Part shown: one piece after another, positions 37,668-46,739 of the stretch
How positions within the stretch are numbered: position 1 is the first letter of the stretch
How the letters are laid out: each line of letters begins with the position of its first letter
Source: Pseudomonadota bacterium
Lineage (GTDB): Bacteria; Bdellovibrionota; Bdellovibrionia; Bdellovibrionales; JACTMU01
Reading direction: 5' to 3'
Length of the DNA stretch: 64,000 bases
Assembly: GCA_014584465.1 (NCBI GenBank)
Contig: JACTMU010000112.1
Coordinates: 1 to 64,000 of the forward strand
The notes under the pieces: generated by a model
What the model was told of the DNA's origin: nothing
Database searches by the model: none
Seen by the model: the letters and a program-made list of their open reading frames with translations, nothing else
Translations under genes and position numbers: made by a program

Positions 37668-39725
37668 ATGAGAGCATTCCTATTGTTTGTGACACTGTTT
37701 GTATCGTTGGGAGCATGGACTGAGCCACTGAGCAATGAGATTGTCTCTCATCAGATGAAAGTGGCGCTCTTTCCGATGGTTGAGGGTGGTTATCTTACGA
37801 TCACAGACAGCCTGGAGAGTGCCAAAAGACCAAATCGATTCACGATACCTCAAGTTGTGACCGATTTGACCCTCTTTTATGAAGGGGTTGAGACTCCATT
37901 TGAAGTTCTATCGGGTGGTCAAAAGGCCCGTTTTCAAAAGATCAAACCACTTTACGGTGATGGAGCTCCTGAAAAGGGAGTTCTTACCATTTCTTATTCA
38001 TTTAAACCTGTGTTTGAAGATCATGAAGGTGGAGGAATGGGTCACGATCAGATTTCAGATGAAGTTGATGCTGTGATTCTTGATGTCGGAGTCTATTTGG
38101 CACCAACAAGTTATTGGTACCCCTATGTTGAGACTCCATTTGAGAAGTTTGAAATTGAGGTCTCTTCCCCTTCTGGCTGGGCCACAATGACCTCAGGCAC
38201 CCTTGCTTCAAGTGAGGAGCTCGATGGTTGGCGAGTGGAAAAGTGGTCCATCAACCATCCAAGTGAACCCATTCACTTCATTGCCAATCAGTTTTCAATT
38301 TATGAAGAGGTCTATCGAGGTGTAAAGCTTCAGACCTATTTTCATAGTGAAGTCAGCTCGCACTCTGATGCCTACATTCAAAAACTTAAGAGCTATCTTG
38401 ACCTCTATCTCGATTTTTTTGGCAACTACCCCTATGATAAGTTTGCTGTGGTGAGCAACTTCTTCTCCACAGGATATGGAATGGCCTCTTACACGCTTCT
38501 TGATAAGAACATCATTCCATTTCCTTTCATTGTGGACATCTCCTTAGGGCACGAGCTGCTGCACAATTATTGGGGGAACTCAGTCTATGTCGACTACTCT
38601 TGGGGGAATTGGTGTGAGGGGCTCACGGTTTATCAATCCGATTACCTCTACGAGAACCTCAAAAGTAAAGATGCTGCGATTGAGTACCGAAAAAATATAG
38701 TGCGAAAATACGAAAATTTCGTTGATGAAGAAAACGCCATTGCAGTGAAGGAGTTTTTAGGACGGTACAACTCAGCGACTCAAGTGATCGGGTACGGGAA
38801 AGTGATGATGATCTTTCACATGTTGGCCCAAGAGCTTGGCTTGCCCATCGTGAATGAGGGTTTGAAGACCCTTGCAGAGAGGGGACGATTTCAATACATC
38901 TCGTGGATGTACATCAAAGGAATCTTTGAGGAACTTTCTGGAGAGAATCTTGTAACTTTCTTTAGTCAGTGGATTGAACGCAAGGACGTCCTTGATCTTG
39001 AAATCGGCTCTTTTTTGAAAGAGGGGGATCGATTGTCAATTGAAATATTGCAGAAAACCCAAACCCCCTATGTGGCCACGGTTCCTGTTCGAATCTCATT
39101 TCAAAACTCAGAACCACAGTGGGAGAGGGTCAAGGTTCGCGATGCTGTGACCTCTGCCCAACTTTCATTGAAAAGTGATGAGGTGATTACAAAGGTTGAA
39201 ATCGACCCCGAGTTTGAACTCATGCGGCGGCCATTTTCTTTTGAAAATCCTGCGACGTTAAGTAAGTTTTGGGGTCGTAGGGATGCAACCTACCTTGCGA
39301 GTTATCCTGAGTCGGCAGAGCTTGCAAAAGGTTTGAACGAGGTGATGTCGCAGTACGATAACCGGGATCCCAATGCGAAGATCTCCTTCTTTGATCCCTC
39401 ACAGAAGGGGTTGAATTTGGGTGATTCAACCTTTATCTTTCTGCCTCACACAGACCTTGCAAAACCCTTCTTCTCGATGCTGTTAGCGCAACAGGATAAG
39501 ATCAAAGTCGATGGCAATAGGATCACATTGGCGGGTCAGCAGTACGATCTTTCGCAGGTCACATTGGCCTTGTCATTTGAGACGGGGCATCAGGTTGTGG
39601 TTTTGTACGTCAGCCCTGAATCTCAGTCGCCCGTCACCTTTTCAGGAAAGCTGAGCCACTTTTCCAAGTACAGCTACTTGCTCCTCGATGAACGTGGCCG
39701 CCGCATCGATGCCGGCATCTGGTGA
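37668..39725 (+). CDS. exported M1-like metallopeptidase
   Basis: The 685-residue protein has a signal peptide (MRAFLLFVTLFVSLGAWTEP), an N-terminal beta region and a gluzincin catalytic domain. HELLHNYWGN (about residue 300) is the zinc motif HExxH, and WCEGLT provides the third ligand glutamate 18 positions later, as in M1 aminopeptidases. FSTGYGMASYTLL occupies the place of the GAMEN substrate loop but differs from it. The C-terminal part may bind substrate. It is probably periplasmic or secreted. AAGGAGGGG lies directly upstream of the ATG. Confidence 0.8.
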   Translation: MRAFLLFVTLFVSLGAWTEPLSNEIVSHQMKVALFPMVEGGYLTITDSLESAKRPNRFTIPQVVTDLTLFYEGVETPFEVLSGGQKARFQKIKPLYGDGAPEKGVLTISYSFKPVFEDHEGGGMGHDQISDEVDAVILDVGVYLAPTSYWYPYVETPFEKFEIEVSSPSGWATMTSGTLASSEELDGWRVEKWSINHPSEPIHFIANQFSIYEEVYRGVKLQTYFHSEVSSHSDAYIQKLKSYLDLYLDFFGNYPYDKFAVVSNFFSTGYGMASYTLLDKNIIPFPFIVDISLGHELLHNYWGNSVYVDYSWGNWCEGLTVYQSDYLYENLKSKDAAIEYRKNIVRKYENFVDEENAIAVKEFLGRYNSATQVIGYGKVMMIFHMLAQELGLPIVNEGLKTLAERGRFQYISWMYIKGIFEELSGENLVTFFSQWIERKDVLDLEIGSFLKEGDRLSIEILQKTQTPYVATVPVRISFQNSEPQWERVKVRDAVTSAQLSLKSDEVITKVEIDPEFELMRRPFSFENPATLSKFWGRRDATYLASYPESAELAKGLNEVMSQYDNRDPNAKISFFDPSQKGLNLGDSTFIFLPHTDLAKPFFSMLLAQQDKIKVDGNRITLAGQQYDLSQVTLALSFETGHQVVVLYVSPESQSPVTFSGKLSHFSKYSYLLLDERGRRIDAGIW

Positions 39726-39727
39726 GG

Positions 39728-40095
39728 GTGCCAGGTTCCGTTTGCTGGTCACGGCACGTCAAAGTCGAATGGGTATCAGAGACCGCAGTCTCGGATTGCG
39801 GTCGGAAACCCACGGCATTGGCTGGAAGTGGCCAACTCTATTTTATCTTAGATAGGGGCTGTCCGGTAATTCGCTTTTTGATCGATTTTGATAAGTTTTT
39901 CTTATACCGAGGCGGGCCGACGAAGGGCTAGCCAGAGGCGCTAACTCGCCCCTAGATAAAGCGTTCCCCACGACGATCAATAGGGGACGTGATTGATCAC
40001 AAAGTGAGGATGGTTGCACGGGGCTTGTGGTTTGGGTTGCTTGGTAGTGCGTCGGTGATCATGTCTGGTTGCGTCCAGCATTTGGAACCTGGCAC
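39728..40095. repeat. 368-bp unit bounded by 21-bp inverted repeats between two stop codons
   Basis: The left end GTGCCAGGTTCCGTTTGCTGG (39728-39748; first 20 bases GTGCCAGGTTCCGTTTGCTG) is repeated in inverse form at 40075-40095 (CCAGCATTTGGAACCTGGCA and a final C), with three mismatches. The unit fills the gap from the stop of the M1-like gene (39725) to the stop of the convergent dehydrogenase gene (40096). Inside is a nested hairpin (39770-39812: TGGGT/ACCCA around GACCGCA/TGCGGTC) and a type A foldback element at 39855. No gene was found in it. Confidence 0.6.
39855..39952 (+). mobile_element. foldback element, arm type A (copy 4, right arm deleted)
   Basis: A 98-bp element starting GGGGCTGTCCGGTAATTCGC and running through the whole left arm and half the core (GGGCTAGCCAGAGGCGCTAA). 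It then ends abruptly as CTCGCCCC. TAGATA is repeated outside both ends (39849-39854, 39953-39958). Only CCCC of the right arm remains, so the deletion occurred after insertion. Confidence 0.8.
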
Positions 40096-41262
40096 TTACC
40101 GGTAAGCTGGGATTCCTGTCACAGTCTGACCAATCACGAGGCGATGGATGTCTTCCGTTCCCTCGTAGGTGTTGACGCTTTCAAGGTTCATCATGTGGCG
40201 CCCACACTGGTACTCATCGGTGATGCCACTTGCGCCCAATATGTCTCGAGTCAAGCGAGCAATCTTGAGAGCTTCCGACACGTTGTTCATCTTTGCCATT
40301 GAGACCTGGTGGGGCTGCACCCTTCCTTGATCTTTGAGTCGTCCAAGCTGTAGTGCGAGAAGTTGGCCCTTGGTGATCTCGGTCACCATGTAGGCAAGTT
40401 TGGCTTGGACGAGCTGAAAGCTTGCAATGGGTTTATCAAACTGAATTCGCGTCTTGGCATAGTTGAGGGCCTCATCGTAACAGGCCATGGCTGCTCCCAA
40501 GGCGCCCCATGAGATTCCAAACCGGGCGTTGTTTAAGCATGAAAAGGGGCCACGCAACCCTTCGACTTGAAGTTGGTGAGTTGCAGGGACGCGACAATCC
40601 TCAAAGATCAACTCCGAGGTGATGGAGGCTCGCAGACTGAACTTATTGTGAATGTCTCGAACCGTAAAACCTTTAAGCTCCCGATCGACGATGAATCCAA
40701 TGATCTTGTCATTGTCATTCTTAGCCCATACGATTGCGAGGTCTGACATTCCACCGTTGGTGATCCACATCTTTGAGCCATTGAGAATGTAGTGGGAGCC
40801 ATCTTTCTTTGCTCGGGTCACCATTCCGCCGGGATTGGATCCGTAGTCGGGTTCGGTCAAGCCAAAGCATCCAATGAATTCACCAGTTGCCATTTTTGGA
40901 AGGTACTTCTTCTTGAGCTCTTCTGAGGCAAAAGCATGAATGGGGTACATGCAGAGGGCGCCCTGCACACTCACAAAACTTCGAATTCCACTGTCCCCAC
41001 GCTCAAGTTCCTGCATGATAAGGCCATAGGCTGTGTTGCTGAGTCCCGCGCAACCATATCCCTGCAAACTTGCTCCTAATGTGCCAAGCTCCCCTAGTTG
41101 TGGGATCAACTTTTTTGGGAAAGTTCCTTCGCGATACTCTTTCTCGATGATGGGCATCACCTCTCGATCCACAAATTGGCGGATCGTTGAGCGGACCATC
41201 TTCTCTTCATCGCTGAGGAGATCGTCTATTTCCATATAATCGGGGGCTTCAAATGGTTTCAT
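40096..41262 (-). CDS. acyl-CoA dehydrogenase, glutaryl-CoA dehydrogenase type
   Basis: The 388-residue flavoprotein has the acyl-CoA dehydrogenase fold: CFGLTEPDYGSNPGGMVTRA, GSKMWITNGGMSDLAIVWA, and the C-terminal catalytic glutamate in NTYEGTEDIHRLVIG. The motif YEGT, the arginine in MVTRAK and the length fit glutaryl-CoA dehydrogenase (lysine and tryptophan breakdown), although other short-chain dehydrogenases remain possible. It is 19 bases downstream of the SDR gene on the same strand. Its stop codon abuts the 40075-40095 repeat. Confidence 0.82.
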   Translation of the reverse strand: MKPFEAPDYMEIDDLLSDEEKMVRSTIRQFVDREVMPIIEKEYREGTFPKKLIPQLGELGTLGASLQGYGCAGLSNTAYGLIMQELERGDSGIRSFVSVQGALCMYPIHAFASEELKKKYLPKMATGEFIGCFGLTEPDYGSNPGGMVTRAKKDGSHYILNGSKMWITNGGMSDLAIVWAKNDNDKIIGFIVDRELKGFTVRDIHNKFSLRASITSELIFEDCRVPATHQLQVEGLRGPFSCLNNARFGISWGALGAAMACYDEALNYAKTRIQFDKPIASFQLVQAKLAYMVTEITKGQLLALQLGRLKDQGRVQPHQVSMAKMNNVSEALKIARLTRDILGASGITDEYQCGRHMMNLESVNTYEGTEDIHRLVIGQTVTGIPAYR

Positions 41263-41281
41263 AGTTGCTCCTAATTAGATT

Positions 41282-42049
41282 TCAAAGGGTCAGTGACCCC
41301 GCAGAGACGTATTGCCCAGTGACTCCAGTGCCTCCGGACCCAATCAGAAATGCCACAAGTTCAGCTATCTTGTCCAGTGAAGTCAACCTAATGCCTGGGA
41401 TCTCCTGTTGAAAACGCTTTTCGGCCTCGCGCAACGTCATTTCTGGGTAAATCTTCAAGAGATACTCCTCTGTAAGTCCAATTCCTACGCAGTTGACGGT
41501 GATGTTGCCATATCCAAGCTCTCGCGCAAGTCCACGAGTGAGCCCGATGAGACCAAGTCGCGTTGAGGCCTCAAGACTCAACCCTGGGTGGCCCCAGCGC
41601 AAAAGATCATGAACCAAATAGATGATCGAGCCACGTTTCCGACCCTCCATGTACTTCAAGATGGACTGAGTGAGACAGAGGGGAGATCTCAGGTTGGTTT
41701 GAATCAACCGGTCGATCTCATCGATTTTGAGCTCTTCACTCACAAGCCCCACATGGTGGAACATGTTGGCGTCAATGTAGGCATCAATCCCACCAAAGCT
41801 CTCGGCCACTCGGGCAACTCCATCGGTGAGGGAGGTCTTAGAGTCCAACTGTGTAGGGACTGTGATGGCACGGCCAAACTTCTCATTCACTTCACGTTGA
41901 TCCATGAGTTGCAGGGTGAATCGTTCCGACAGAGGATCTTCATTGAGGAGTGCTACATCGCCACCCAATGAAGTCAAATGGATGGCTACGAATTGAGTGA
42001 CGCGGTGGCATGGCCCCGAAATCAATGTGGTTCTCTCGAGCAGTTTCAA
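41282..42049 (-). CDS. short-chain dehydrogenase-like protein lacking catalytic residues
   Basis: The 255-residue protein keeps the SDR outline: helix-strand pattern, IDANMF in place of NNAG, NITVNCVGIGLT, and the C-terminal VAFLIGSGGTGVTGQYVSAG. The glycine-rich motif TGxxxGxG reads SGPCHRVTQ, and the YxxxK catalytic pair is replaced in SLEASTRLGLIGLT. It is unlikely to be an ordinary NAD(P)H oxidoreductase and may have a binding or scaffold role. I chose TTG 42049, five bases after GGAGG; a GTG at 42085 has no SD. Confidence 0.68.
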   Translation of the reverse strand: MKLLERTTLISGPCHRVTQFVAIHLTSLGGDVALLNEDPLSERFTLQLMDQREVNEKFGRAITVPTQLDSKTSLTDGVARVAESFGGIDAYIDANMFHHVGLVSEELKIDEIDRLIQTNLRSPLCLTQSILKYMEGRKRGSIIYLVHDLLRWGHPGLSLEASTRLGLIGLTRGLARELGYGNITVNCVGIGLTEEYLLKIYPEMTLREAEKRFQQEIPGIRLTSLDKIAELVAFLIGSGGTGVTGQYVSAGSLTL

Positions 42050-42122
42050 CTTCACCTCCACGCGAAAAGAGCTTACTGACAGCACTGAGAATTTAGAGTA
42101 ATGAGGAATAAAAAAGGGGTCA

Positions 42123-43409
42123 ATGATGAAGGTACTCGTAACAGGACAAGGTGGGAGAGAGCATGCAATTGTAAGAGCCCTGAAGATGTCAGCTTCAGTG
42201 AGCGAGGTCCATGCAATTCCAGGGAGCGATGGAATCTCGAAAGAGGCCTTGTGTCATGATACTGACATCAATGATTTTGCGTCTGTTCTGAGTTTGATTC
42301 GTCGTACCGAAATTCATCTGGTTGTGGTTGGTCCTGAGGTTCATGCAGCTTCAGGATTGACCAACTATCTTCGAGATCACGGGGTTTTGGTGTTTGGTCC
42401 AAGTCAGCAGAGTGCTCAGCTTGAGACCAGCAAACTCTTTGCGAAGGAGTTTATGAAACGAGCCTCCATTCCAACGGCACAATATTGTTTGGTCTCTTCG
42501 GTCCCTGAGGCCCTTGAGCAGGCAACCCATTTTTCACCACCCTACATTTTGAAGGCAGATGGGTTGGCGGCGGGTAAAGGGGTCTTCATTTGCTCCTCGT
42601 TGCAGGAGCTCAAAGAGGCCGCAACGATGCTTTTTGAAAAGGGATGCTTGGGTGAATCTGGAAAGAGGGCCCTTCTTGAAGAGGCGCTCTTTGGATATGA
42701 GACGAGTCTCTTTGTCATCACTAACGGGAGCGACTACGAAATCCTGCCATTGACTCAGGATCATAAGAGGCTCCTAGATGGAGACAAAGGGCCAAATACC
42801 GGTGGAATGGGGGTTGTGGGACCTCTCAGACTCTCTGAGATGTTGAGAAGACAGATTGAGCTTCAGATTGTGCAGCCGACTTTGAAGCAACTTCAAAGAG
42901 AAGAGCTCCCCTACCGGGGAGTTATCTATATCGGTCTTATGATCACCACTTCAGGAGCTAAGGTGCTTGAATACAATGTGCGCTTTGGAGATCCGGAGTG
43001 CCAGGTGCTCCTTCCACTTCTTGATGGGGATTGGGGGCGCGCCTTTGAAGCCACGGCGATGGGGAATTCCTTGCCGCTCAAGTGGAAGCCGCTCTTTTGT
43101 TCCTGCATTGTTCTGGCATCAGAAGGTTATCCGGAAAATCCCAAGAAAGGCGTCGTGATTGAGGGAGATCCGCTCTACGAAACCCCTTCAAGTTACTTTC
43201 TTCATGCCGGGACCCATGAGTCGAGCTTGGGGCGATGGGAGACTGCCGGTGGACGAGTTCTCAACGCAATAGGAATTGGAGGTTCCTTGAGGGAGTCTCT
43301 TGCTCAAGGATATGCCCAGGCTCGACAGGTAAGGTGGCACTGCATGCTAATGAGAGAGGATATTGGATCAAAGGTACCTCATGAAGAACTTCGGCAACCC
43401 ACCATTTGA
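42123..43409 (+). CDS. purD: phosphoribosylamine--glycine ligase
   Basis: PurD catalyses the second step of purine synthesis. Motifs: VLVTGQGGREHAIV, VVVGPEVHAASGL, ILKADGLAAGKGVFI, TGGMGVVGPL and the metal-binding YNVRFGDPECQVLLPLL. The 428-residue length is normal. Two ATGs (42123, 42126) follow AAGGGG. The last codons overlap the TsaC-like gene. Confidence 0.94.
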   Translation: MMKVLVTGQGGREHAIVRALKMSASVSEVHAIPGSDGISKEALCHDTDINDFASVLSLIRRTEIHLVVVGPEVHAASGLTNYLRDHGVLVFGPSQQSAQLETSKLFAKEFMKRASIPTAQYCLVSSVPEALEQATHFSPPYILKADGLAAGKGVFICSSLQELKEAATMLFEKGCLGESGKRALLEEALFGYETSLFVITNGSDYEILPLTQDHKRLLDGDKGPNTGGMGVVGPLRLSEMLRRQIELQIVQPTLKQLQREELPYRGVIYIGLMITTSGAKVLEYNVRFGDPECQVLLPLLDGDWGRAFEATAMGNSLPLKWKPLFCSCIVLASEGYPENPKKGVVIEGDPLYETPSSYFLHAGTHESSLGRWETAGGRVLNAIGIGGSLRESLAQGYAQARQVRWHCMLMREDIGSKVPHEELRQPTI

Positions 43410-44022
43410 ATTCTCAGGGAATCTCGATCTCTTCTGTCAGGCCCTGAATGAAGGTGAGATGATCGCCTATCCAACCGAAACGGTTTGGGGTTTGGGTGTG
43501 GACATTCGATTTGAGAAGGCCATTGAGGCGCTGTTTGCTCTCAAAGGGAGATCATCTCAGAAGTCTGTAAGTCTCTTGGTTTCAGATGTTTCGATGGCAA
43601 AGCAACTCGCTGAGATCGATCCTCAGACTGAGCACCTCATTCATCTTTTTTGGCCAGGCCCTGTGACCTTTGTTTTACCAGCAAAGAAAACGGTTCCCTC
43701 TTCCATTCATGGAGGAACGGGTTTTGTAGGTCTACGCCGTTCCAATCATATTTTTGTTCGAAAACTCTTTGAAAAGTACGACCACCCCATTACCACTACC
43801 AGTTTGAATCAAAGTGGAGAACCTGCTGCGAGATCTTTTGAAGAGACCCAGTGGCTTCCGTCCGAGGTCAAAGTTGTGCCGTGGAGCGAGCAACTTACGG
43901 GATGCGGGAGCAGTGTTGTTCGCATACAGGGTCGTGCGATCGCCTGTTTACGACGGGGAGATTTTGATATGGAACTTTTTAGAAGAATGGCAGAGAGTCT
44001 AAATTTTGTTTTTGAATCTTAG
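43381..44022 (+). CDS. TsaC/YrdC/Sua5-domain protein, threonylcarbamoyl-AMP synthase
   Basis: The 213-residue protein has the YrdC fold motifs AYPTETVWGLGVDIR, ALKGRSSQKSVSLLV, FWPGPVTFVLPAKK and TTSLNQSGEPAARSF. It makes threonylcarbamoyl-AMP for the t6A tRNA modification. ATG 43381 has AAAGGT upstream and lies 29 bases inside the purD 3' end. It lacks the Sua5 C-terminal domain, so TsaC is the best name. Confidence 0.86.
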   Translation: MKNFGNPPFEFSGNLDLFCQALNEGEMIAYPTETVWGLGVDIRFEKAIEALFALKGRSSQKSVSLLVSDVSMAKQLAEIDPQTEHLIHLFWPGPVTFVLPAKKTVPSSIHGGTGFVGLRRSNHIFVRKLFEKYDHPITTTSLNQSGEPAARSFEETQWLPSEVKVVPWSEQLTGCGSSVVRIQGRAIACLRRGDFDMELFRRMAESLNFVFES

Positions 44023-44034
44023 AATTAATCAAGC

Positions 44035-44586
44035 TTACCATTTGTAGTCAAATGTGACTGAATTTTGATTGGAATCACCCTTTGCTTTGTGAGAGAAGAG
44101 TAAGTCAAGCGACTGAGTCAGTGAGTTGGCCATCTCAACTTGAAAGGAGGCTTGTTGAAAATCATAGCTAAGGTCACCACGAAAGACTCCTTTAAGAAGA
44201 AGCTTGGCGACGTTTGCAGCCACCTTGAAATCGACATCATAATTGGTTGCTTTGGTTGAAGCTAGAACAAAGCCATTGGCCATTCCTGAGATCAACAGAG
44301 CCGAATTTCGATTCTGTTCGTTTGCGAGCTCGGGTTTAAGAAGAGCTTCGGTTGTTGCCCAGGGGTTTGCAGGATGGACAACTTGAACTTCGGAAAGATC
44401 AAGATCTTCCCCTTCGAAGCGGGTCCCATCTGCAAAGCTTCTATTTGCCAAAACGATGAAGAGTCCAATGGTGAGGACGGGAATGAGTCTCTGTCTCAAC
44501 CAGGGACAGATGGAGCGAGACGGAGGGGGTGCTGTGTGATGACTGTTGATCGGATCTTTATGGATGTCGTTGAAATGGGTCTTCAT
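44035..44586 (-). CDS. exported protein, unknown function (pair member A)
   Basis: The 183-residue protein has a long polar N-terminus (33 residues) and a hydrophobic segment (LIPVLTIGLFIVLANRSFA) that can serve as a signal or anchor. The C-terminal half is predicted beta strands and ends VTFDYKW. It is divergent from the 44793 gene, whose product has a similar size, an N-terminal signal and an end in NLRWHW. The two may be distant relatives or partners. No family was recognised. Confidence 0.55.
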   Translation of the reverse strand: MKTHFNDIHKDPINSHHTAPPPSRSICPWLRQRLIPVLTIGLFIVLANRSFADGTRFEGEDLDLSEVQVVHPANPWATTEALLKPELANEQNRNSALLISGMANGFVLASTKATNYDVDFKVAANVAKLLLKGVFRGDLSYDFQQASFQVEMANSLTQSLDLLFSHKAKGDSNQNSVTFDYKW

Positions 44587-44792
44587 GCTCTTATAAGAAG
44601 CAAAAGTAAGACCAGTTGGGGTGCTTGCCAGATCCTATTTACGAGGTTTTGCCACTGATGTTGTTTCATCTTAGGACATTCGACCGAATAACAAAAGATC
44701 AGTCGTCCATGAGATCATCAGATTTGATCTGTTTCATCTTGAGTCAGTTTGCATCGTTCATTAAATGAAGAAAATGACGATAAGTATGAATT

Positions 44793-45326
44793 ATGAGACT
44801 TGCTTTTCGTCTAGCCACAGCTTTGTCGATCTTTCTCCTGAGTTGGTCACTTTGGGCTGGAGAGGAGTTTGAACTTCCTAAGATGAAGAAACCGAAACCT
44901 CCAGCAAAGAGGCGACAGATCGTTCCATCTCGAATCGAGGCAGGTGGCAATGAACGAGACATTGCCTCTCGAGTTGTGAGCCACAATCTTGAACAGATGC
45001 TGCAAGATCATTACATTAAAAATCCCTTTCTTGAGACAACGGAGAGGCTGGACAGCTATTTTGAACACAGCCTAGTCAAAATGGGGTCACGGTCGAAAAA
45101 CCAAAATCTTCATCAAATTAATTTCGAAATTCGATCTGCAGAGTCTAAAGCTCGAATCAAGTATCGAGGCTTTGTTGAAGCTCATGTGACCTACAACTTC
45201 GTCGGCCAAGATGTGTTGTTTGAGATGTTCAAAAGGGTAGGAAAGAAGACTGATCTTGTCTACCAACATCGTGATTTTCAGCCCCACAGTTACAGCGACA
45301 CGGTCAATTTGAGGTGGCATTGGTAA
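44793..45326 (+). CDS. exported protein, unknown function (pair member B)
   Basis: The 177-residue protein has a signal peptide (MRLAFRLATALSIFLLSWSLWA), a basic proline-rich stretch (LPKMKKPKPPAKRRQ), a helical part, and a beta-rich C-terminus ending TVNLRWHW. This resembles short outer-membrane or periplasmic proteins. Its stop codon TAA forms the left end of a perfect hairpin shared with the convergent gene. Confidence 0.55.
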   Translation: MRLAFRLATALSIFLLSWSLWAGEEFELPKMKKPKPPAKRRQIVPSRIEAGGNERDIASRVVSHNLEQMLQDHYIKNPFLETTERLDSYFEHSLVKMGSRSKNQNLHQINFEIRSAESKARIKYRGFVEAHVTYNFVGQDVLFEMFKRVGKKTDLVYQHRDFQPHSYSDTVNLRWHW

Positions 45327-45382
45327 GGTGCCAGGCATATTTTTCGGATGCAACGCATCCGAAAAATATGCCTGGCACCTTA
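45324..45382. terminator. perfect 28-bp stem hairpin containing both convergent stop codons
   Basis: The left arm starts TAAGGTGCCAGGCATA, the loop is AAC (45352-45354), and the right arm ends TATGCCTGGCACCTTA. The outer TAA/TTA are the stop codons of the 44793 and 45380 genes. It probably works as a two-way terminator. The head GGTGCCAGG matches other repeat ends located just after stop codons in this window. Confidence 0.75.
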
Positions 45383-46507
45383 TAAAGAGGTGCACTCGTA
45401 TTTGAGATGAACTTTGGTTCCAGGTGGGAGCGCTTCGTCAAATCGAACAACTCTTTCAGAAGAGTCAAACGACCAACCAATGTCATCACGAGACTCCAAA
45501 AACTCAAATTCAATGGAGATCTCATTGTCGATGGGGTCAGAACATGCAATCGAAAGAGTCTGTTTCACATCTTCTTCAACACCGTAGGCAATTTCACCAA
45601 GCTCCCTTCCCCAGTCTGCAGCGCAAACACTTCCTAAAACGCCTGAGGTTAGGTCGACAAGGTCCGAATAGATGTTTCCGGCGTGCCCCTTGACTCCGTG
45701 GGTTTGGCTCTCTTGCACGTTAAGACAGGAGCTGTCCCCAGGTTTGACAATCACGGCATGCACACTGAAGGTCTTGCCGGTTCCAAAGGTCTCTTCAACC
45801 TTGTCGACAAGAGATTGGGGTTCATCATTGGCTTCGAGTTTGTACCCTTTGGTCTTGCCTCCAGTGCTCCTTTCATCTTCATCAGAGAGTATGATGACGG
45901 CCAGATGGGCGTGAGTACGAATGAATCCAGAGGGAAGCTTGTCGAGCGAGAGAATTGCAGCATAAATTCCTCGTTCGTCCATCGAAGGACAGAGGGCGGA
46001 GTCTGTTTTTTTGCCCGTCTGATCAAGTTCATTTTCACAATCGAGGGTCTCTTGTCTCTTGATGGTACTTGAAAAAAGATCCGCGACATCGCTGGAATCA
46101 GATGTAAGGTAGTAGGAACCATCATCGAATTTCAGAAAGTTGCCATCTTGAAGCGCGCCAAAACCATTGATCTCTCGAGGTTCATTCCCTGCAGACGAGA
46201 CGTCCGTGGTAATAATGCCAATGTGATAGTCAAGATCCGAAAGGGAATCAATAAAGTCTGGGAAGTGATCGCCCATGTTCTTTTGTTCCGTCGACATCGA
46301 TCCTGAATTGTCATCAACAAAAATGATGTCAACGGCACCTTTGCCAATCGTCATCGAGTAATCGAACTTGTCGATTCCATCCAATTCGGTGCATTGAAGC
46401 CCCGAATTCTGACACTTTGGAGTGTACTCAGGATCGCGTTCAAAACGAACATCGTTGCATCCAAAATACATCACGGCCAGTATGAAAAAAATGAGCTTAC
46501 GTTTCAA
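45380..46507 (-). CDS. von Willebrand factor A-domain lipoprotein
   Basis: The 375-residue protein has a lipoprotein signal (MKRKLIFFILAVMYFGC, lipobox YFGC) and a VWA domain (about residues 55-260) with the metal-ion site DDNSGSMS and later ILSDEDERS. The C-terminal part contains several cysteines and a beta-rich tail. It is probably surface- or periplasm-exposed and binds another protein through the metal site. Similar VWA lipoproteins occur in Bdellovibrio and myxobacteria. No neighbour identifies its partner. Confidence 0.75.
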   Translation of the reverse strand: MKRKLIFFILAVMYFGCNDVRFERDPEYTPKCQNSGLQCTELDGIDKFDYSMTIGKGAVDIIFVDDNSGSMSTEQKNMGDHFPDFIDSLSDLDYHIGIITTDVSSAGNEPREINGFGALQDGNFLKFDDGSYYLTSDSSDVADLFSSTIKRQETLDCENELDQTGKKTDSALCPSMDERGIYAAILSLDKLPSGFIRTHAHLAVIILSDEDERSTGGKTKGYKLEANDEPQSLVDKVEETFGTGKTFSVHAVIVKPGDSSCLNVQESQTHGVKGHAGNIYSDLVDLTSGVLGSVCAADWGRELGEIAYGVEEDVKQTLSIACSDPIDNEISIEFEFLESRDDIGWSFDSSERVVRFDEALPPGTKVHLKYECTSL

Positions 46508-46739
46508 GTCACATACCTCTTTCCCGCAACTGGCTACTCCAAGATCTATGCCAAAGAGGCCGGTCTTCTAAGTTATTGATTGTACGAAGAAAAAGATTTG
46601 GTCTTAGAAGCTGGGTTGACGAAATCTGCGACAGAAACTCAATGGGTCCTCCGACCCTATAAATTCTTCAATAGATTCAACACCTTAACGTGTCAAAAAT
46701 GGGCGCCGAAGGTTCAGCGAAGGGCTCTTTTGTGTCACT

